Part shown: positions 60,758-64,000 of the stretch, piece by piece | Layout: each line of letters starts with the position of its first letter | How positions within the stretch are numbered: the first letter of the stretch is position 1 | Assembly: GCF_001894805.1 (NCBI RefSeq) | Contig: NZ_BCWX01000003.1 | Span: 868,001-932,000, forward strand | DNA length: 64,000 bases | Direction: 5' to 3' | Origin: Rhodococcus globerulus NBRC 14531 | GTDB taxonomy: Bacteria; Actinomycetota; Actinomycetes; Mycobacteriales; Mycobacteriaceae | Made by a program: the position numbers and the translations under genes | The notes under the pieces: generated by a model | Databases searched by the model: none | What the model saw: only the letters and a program-made list of their open reading frames with translations | Told to the model about the DNA's origin: nothing

Positions 60758-62628
60758 ACGGTTGACCGCTTCGGCGGAGGACTGTAGATCGGTTGTGTTG
60801 CGGCTCTTCCGAATTGCTTTGCCACCACCGACATCGATTCTCTGCGGATGATGCTGCGAAGGTCACGATGGTACGACGGGTGATCGCCGACCTCTGCCAT
60901 GACAGCGTCGAACGCATACCCACGTCGAGTCATTCGCGCAATGCCCTCGTCTCCTCGCTGCTGACGGAACCACTCGGCGTCAGCAGGTGAGAGAATTACT
61001 TTCGTCGGGACGCCACGCCTGCGCAATGCGTCCAGCAAGACTTCGGGAACTTGGGTTATTCCCCTGTTTCCCAGCATCTTCCATGCGAAATACGGAAGAC
61101 GTGATTGAAGCTGTGCCTTGATCACCGCACGTAAGGGAGGTTTGGTGGTGTCGGTGCCCGAAGTGATCTTCGGAGATTCGGGCAGAATCGCATCGGTGAG
61201 CGACCGCTTCCTGCGCGTCGACCACAAGATGGTATTCACAAGAATTGTCGACCGAGCACCAAGCCTCAGGGCCACCGACGCCGCCGTCCATCCACCCGAG
61301 CACAATCCCGCGAGTATGACGTTTTCAGGTGCAGCGCCGAGCGCGGCGACAGCTGTCAGCGCGTCTTCGTCTGCGGCCCTTGAATACACAGACGTTGGAT
61401 TGTTTGCATCGATATGTCCGGTGTCGCCGACTCCACGTCGGTCGAACCGTAAGCTGGTAACGGAGTGCTCGGCGGCATCGCGTGCAATGTGTACCCAAGA
61501 TCGGCCGGGTCCGATGCGGTGCTCGATCGCAGTTGTGAAGAAAACCATGCCGCGCTCGGGTTTTCCGAAAGAGGCAGCCGAGGCGTCGACGGAGGTATGC
61601 GCGACCGAGGTTGCGGGATGGGTCCGGATTGCGAACAGTTGATCCGCGCCGACTCGTTCGAGCAACTCGTAGACGTCGTCACCCGTCGGCGTCACCGCTA
61701 CTCGCGCAGTGAGTTCGATTGTGGGACTGACGGTATGCGTCGTTGCCGGTGCATGACGGTCGATCCATCCGGCGATCTCGTCGATGTGGCGGTATGGGAT
61801 ATCGACGTAGAAGCTTGGCGGCGAAGTGAATGCCTCGTGATTCTCCAGTGTCAGCACATCGGGCTGTAGTTCGGAGGTCAAGCGGGTGATCGCGCCGCTG
61901 CCCTTCATCGAGGACCGGACGGCAAGGAGGGTCTGCGGGTTTCCCGGGAATGGGTATTTCAATTGGGTCTGGGTGAGTCCGTCGGCGCATTCTGGTGCCA
62001 GTGCGCCACCCATGATCGATACGCGCGGGTCGGTGGGGTCGTCTTCTCCGACGCTGATGGAGTAGAACGCTCGTTGCTCCCGGATGAAGCTGCGTCCGTT
62101 GACAACCGGATCCCATAGGACCACCGAATTGATTGTCCCGCAGCCTTCGAGAGCTGAAGCGGCCAATAGTGCGCCGAGTCGTAAACCGACGATGCTGACG
62201 GATTGAGCACCGCACTGACGTACGAAGTCAACTGCGCTGACGATGCTGCTGCGCCATCGATCCATCGCGTCGGGTGCATCCTCATTGCCCGACGAATCAC
62301 CGACACCCTCGTAGTCGAAGCGAAACGCGACTATTCCTCGGGCGGCCAGTTCGTCTGCCAGAAGTCGCATTCCGCGGTAGGTATCGATGTGCTCCTTGCC
62401 GATGGGTGAACACAGCACGACCGCTTCGCGCGCAATACCCGATGTCGGAACATGGACGAATCCGAGCAGTGGTGCCTCCGCCGGGCCGAACCATGTGGCC
62501 AATTGAGTCTCGATGGTGATCACTCCGTGTTGTTGGCTGCCGAATTTGAATATTGACGTGCTGTTGCCGACCTCACCGTGAGGAGGGCGGCCGTCGATTG
62601 AGGTTGCCTGTATGTTGCTAGTAAACAT
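60754..62628 (-). CDS. Double alpha/beta-hydrolase, exosortase-system type (ortholog 2 + ortholog 1 fusion)
   Basis: 624 aa from ATG 62628; the frame is open to 62778. Two hydrolase domains lie in tandem. In domain 1 (about 60-290) the nucleophile elbow reads SIVGLRLGALLA, with Arg150 where Ser is expected. In domain 2 (about 355-600) it reads LAGLCSGGWTAA, with Cys443. These are the elbow forms of the two separate hydrolases linked to exosortase/polysaccharide loci; here they appear fused. Function is unknown, perhaps acyl transfer or removal on the polymer. The ATG lies inside operator C, so either transcription is leaderless-like or the true start is the GTG at residue 36. Confidence 0.75.
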   Translation of the reverse strand: MFTSNIQATSIDGRPPHGEVGNSTSIFKFGSQQHGVITIETQLATWFGPAEAPLLGFVHVPTSGIAREAVVLCSPIGKEHIDTYRGMRLLADELAARGIVAFRFDYEGVGDSSGNEDAPDAMDRWRSSIVSAVDFVRQCGAQSVSIVGLRLGALLAASALEGCGTINSVVLWDPVVNGRSFIREQRAFYSISVGEDDPTDPRVSIMGGALAPECADGLTQTQLKYPFPGNPQTLLAVRSSMKGSGAITRLTSELQPDVLTLENHEAFTSPPSFYVDIPYRHIDEIAGWIDRHAPATTHTVSPTIELTARVAVTPTGDDVYELLERVGADQLFAIRTHPATSVAHTSVDASAASFGKPERGMVFFTTAIEHRIGPGRSWVHIARDAAEHSVTSLRFDRRGVGDTGHIDANNPTSVYSRAADEDALTAVAALGAAPENVILAGLCSGGWTAASVALRLGARSTILVNTILWSTRRKRSLTDAILPESPKITSGTDTTKPPLRAVIKAQLQSRLPYFAWKMLGNRGITQVPEVLLDALRRRGVPTKVILSPADAEWFRQQRGDEGIARMTRRGYAFDAVMAEVGDHPSYHRDLRSIIRRESMSVVAKQFGRAATQPIYSPPPKRSTV

Positions 62629-62643
62629 ACCATCGGTTTGTTT
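62623..62643. promoter_or_regulatory. 21-bp operator-like palindrome C (divergent polysaccharide genes)
   Basis: AAACATACC-ATC-GGTTTGTTT on the plus strand; on the minus strand it reads AAACAAACC-GAT-GGTATGTTT, with both arms identical to site A. A further half-site GTATGTT at 62610-62616 forms GTATGTT-N7-AACATAC with the left arm. The site lies between the double hydrolase and the divergent glycosyltransferase and could control both. It overlaps the proposed hydrolase start codon. Confidence 0.7.
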
Positions 62644-62704
62644 GATCGCGCTTTTACGGGCGCAAAGTATCAAATCGTACAATTGACGCGTACTGGAGTC
62701 CGAA

Positions 62705-63841
62705 ATGGCTGGTGTTCTGGTCCATGAATGGATCGAACGTTCTGGGGGAGCGGAGAAGGTTCTCGACGAGTTTGTCAATTGCTATCCGGACGCGGATGTC
62801 TACTGTCTCTGGAACGACGCTCCGGATCGATATCCGGCGACAAATGTCCGCGAGAGCGTGTTGGCTGGAACGCCTCTACGCGGTAGGAAAGCGATGGCAC
62901 TTCCGGCGATGCCGTTCACGTGGCGTGGTCTCGAAAATCGTGACTACGATTTCGCTTTGATCAGTTCTCATCTATTTGCTCACCACGCAACATTCGCCGG
63001 AGCGTCCCCGGAATTACGTAAATTCGTTTATGTTCACACGCCTGCCCGTTATGTGTGGAATCCGGAACTCGACGAGCGTGGTAATTCACTCTCGGCGCGG
63101 ATGGCGTCGCCGATGCTGCGGCGAATTGATCGTAAGCGCGCCTCCGAAGGCGCGTCTTTTGCGGCCAACAGTGAGTTTGTCAGCAAACGAATAGAACGCG
63201 CTTGGGGTGTGAGTTCCAAGGTTATTCATCCGCCGGTTGATGTCGATCGAATTGTCGCTGTTGACGACTGGAGGTTGAAATTGTCACCGGAAGAACTTCA
63301 GTTACTTTTCAGCATGCCCCCCGTGTTCGTTTTGGGTGCATCTAGATTCATTCCGTACAAGCGGCTTGACTGGGTGATCCGTGCCGCAGAGAAAGCCGGC
63401 GTTGCGGCTGTTATTGCCGGGTCGGGGCCGGAGGAGGAGCGACTTCGTTCAATGGCTTCCGAAGCCTCGGTGCCGGTGCGGATTATTCATCGACCGTCGG
63501 ACGCTTTGCTGTTCGCTTTGTACCAGCGCGCGCTTGCGTACGTGTTTCCGCCTATCGAGGACTTCGGGATCATGCCGGTGGAGGCCATGGCAGCCGGCGC
63601 CCGACTGATTACGAACAGCATGGGAGGTGCTGCGGAGACTGTGACGCATGGCGTCGACGGGCTGCATTTTCACGATGACCGGTGGGAGTCGATTGCAGAG
63701 TGCATTCAGGAGATCGACCGCGTGAGTATTGTCAGGTCGAACACGTATGGCAAGTACTCGGTGCGGCGCTTCCATGAGGAGATAGCGATGTGGACGGGCG
63801 TCGAATCGGCCGCCTATGTGAAAAGTTTAGATCCCCAATAA
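62705..63841 (+). CDS. Glycosyltransferase, GT4 family (WbaZ-like)
   Basis: 378 aa from ATG 62705. MAGVLVHEWIERSGGAEKV, YDFALISSHLFAHHATF, YVHTPARYVWNPELDERG, VHPPVD-like (VIHPPVDVDRI), VLGASRFIPYKRLDWVIRAAE and YVFPPIEDFGIMPVEAMAAGA match the GT4 group that includes mannosyltransferases such as WbaZ. It adds a sugar to the repeat unit. It is divergent from the rest of the assembly genes and shares operator C with them. Its end overlaps a convergent peroxidase gene by 28 nt. Confidence 0.88.
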   Translation: MAGVLVHEWIERSGGAEKVLDEFVNCYPDADVYCLWNDAPDRYPATNVRESVLAGTPLRGRKAMALPAMPFTWRGLENRDYDFALISSHLFAHHATFAGASPELRKFVYVHTPARYVWNPELDERGNSLSARMASPMLRRIDRKRASEGASFAANSEFVSKRIERAWGVSSKVIHPPVDVDRIVAVDDWRLKLSPEELQLLFSMPPVFVLGASRFIPYKRLDWVIRAAEKAGVAAVIAGSGPEEERLRSMASEASVPVRIIHRPSDALLFALYQRALAYVFPPIEDFGIMPVEAMAAGARLITNSMGGAAETVTHGVDGLHFHDDRWESIAECIQEIDRVSIVRSNTYGKYSVRRFHEEIAMWTGVESAAYVKSLDPQ

Positions 63842-64000
63842 CTTTCACCTGAAAGCCCGCCGGGGCAGGCGAAGACGGCAGAACCGACGTGCTGGATGTA
63901 CTCGTTCAGTGCGTCGTGCCGGGAGAGGTTTTGCTGCATCGGAACAAACTGCTCGACAGGGTTCCGGCAGTACGCAACAAAGAACAAGCCGGCGTCGAGG
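63814..64000 (-). CDS. DyP-type peroxidase, C-terminal part (cut by window edge)
   Basis: Partial minus-strand gene entering from the right. The final 62 codons give LDAGLFFVAYCRNPVEQFVP, then DALNEYIQHVGSAVFACPGG and a TAG stop at 63814-63816. This is the C-terminal end of dye-decolourising (EfeB-like) haem peroxidases. The haem ligands lie outside the window. It overlaps the convergent glycosyltransferase by 28 nt. It is not obviously part of the polysaccharide locus. Confidence 0.85.
   Translation of the reverse strand, partial: LDAGLFFVAYCRNPVEQFVPMQQNLSRHDALNEYIQHVGSAVFACPGGLSGESYWGSKLFT

Noticed and set aside
62629-62778. N-terminal extension of the double hydrolase up to 62778
   Set aside because: It would overlap the start of the divergent glycosyltransferase, read through operator C and add residues with no family match.
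1-64000. tRNA or rRNA genes, CRISPR arrays, insertion sequences, phage or plasmid genes, replication origins
   Set aside because: None seen: no spaced direct repeats, no transposase or integrase motifs, no cloverleaf-like segments recognised by eye. A tRNAscan and ISfinder-type search would be needed to exclude weak cases.

Overview
The window looks like the chromosome of a nocardioform actinobacterium, most likely a Rhodococcus of the erythropolis/qingshengii type. The evidence is: moderately high GC, GTG/TTG starts and 4-nt ATGA/GTGA coupling, mycobacterial-style genes (mfd-mazG, a ferredoxin-FprB fusion, F420-type LLM oxidoreductases, a mycofactocin-type SDR) and igr-like steroid/aromatic catabolic genes. 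The genus is inferred from gene style only; no rRNA or tRNA is present.

Region 1 (1-35.8 kb) is a catabolic supercluster. A leftward operon (7.8 kb down to 1) encodes a C-C hydrolase, a hydratase and an HpaI-type aldolase (the lower part of a meta-cleavage route), a two-subunit-like acyl-CoA dehydrogenase pair, an SCP-x/Ltp-type thiolase, a CoA ligase and the start of a tyrosine phosphatase. A divergent rightward run (8.1-24.3 kb) encodes a small conserved protein, an Ltp-type thiolase with a DUF35 partner, a Rieske dioxygenase (alpha and beta), two CoA ligases, enoyl-CoA hydratase, aldehyde dehydrogenase, thiolase, hydrolase, flavin reductase, acyl-CoA dehydrogenase, two LLM oxidoreductases and a thioesterase. 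A branched-chain/aromatic-acid-type ABC importer follows, with LivH-LivM-LivG fused in one 920-aa protein plus LivF and a lipoprotein binding protein, then ferredoxin-FprB, two SDRs, a TetR regulator and a second aldehyde dehydrogenase. The set resembles ibuprofen-type catabolism: CoA activation, dioxygenation of the aryl-acyl-CoA, and removal of the acyl chain by a thiolase/DUF35 pair. No ring-cleaving extradiol dioxygenase was found in the window.

Region 2 (35.8-37.7 kb) is gene-poor and degenerate. It holds a frameshifted patatin-like pseudogene and unrecognised sequence.

Region 3 (37.7-44.3 kb) is a compact six-gene operon: a holo-ACP-synthase-like transferase, a carrier protein, an acyl-CoA dehydrogenase, an amino acid:[carrier protein] ligase (a tRNA-independent SerRS-like protein), a DUF1839 protein and a family-2 glycoside hydrolase. 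Every junction overlaps by 1-4 nt. It looks like a dedicated pathway that loads an amino acid on a carrier protein, oxidises or modifies it, and delivers it to an unknown, possibly saccharidic, product. This is the strongest candidate for an undescribed system.

Region 4 (44.4-48.8 kb) is housekeeping: mfd and mazG. Region 5 (48.9-63.8 kb) is an exopolysaccharide locus: polyprenyl-phosphate sugar transferase, YdcF-like protein, Wzz-like co-polymerase, two secreted clan-A glycosidases, three glycosyltransferases, a Wzx flippase, a Wzy polymerase and a fused exosortase-type double hydrolase. The end of a DyP peroxidase gene enters from the right edge.

A 21-bp near-palindrome, AAACAAACY-N3-RGTATGTTT, occurs upstream of the carrier-protein operon (37683), upstream of the polysaccharide initiating transferase (48920) and between the divergent hydrolase and glycosyltransferase genes (62623). 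It suggests that regions 3 and 5 are co-regulated and may make one decorated polymer.
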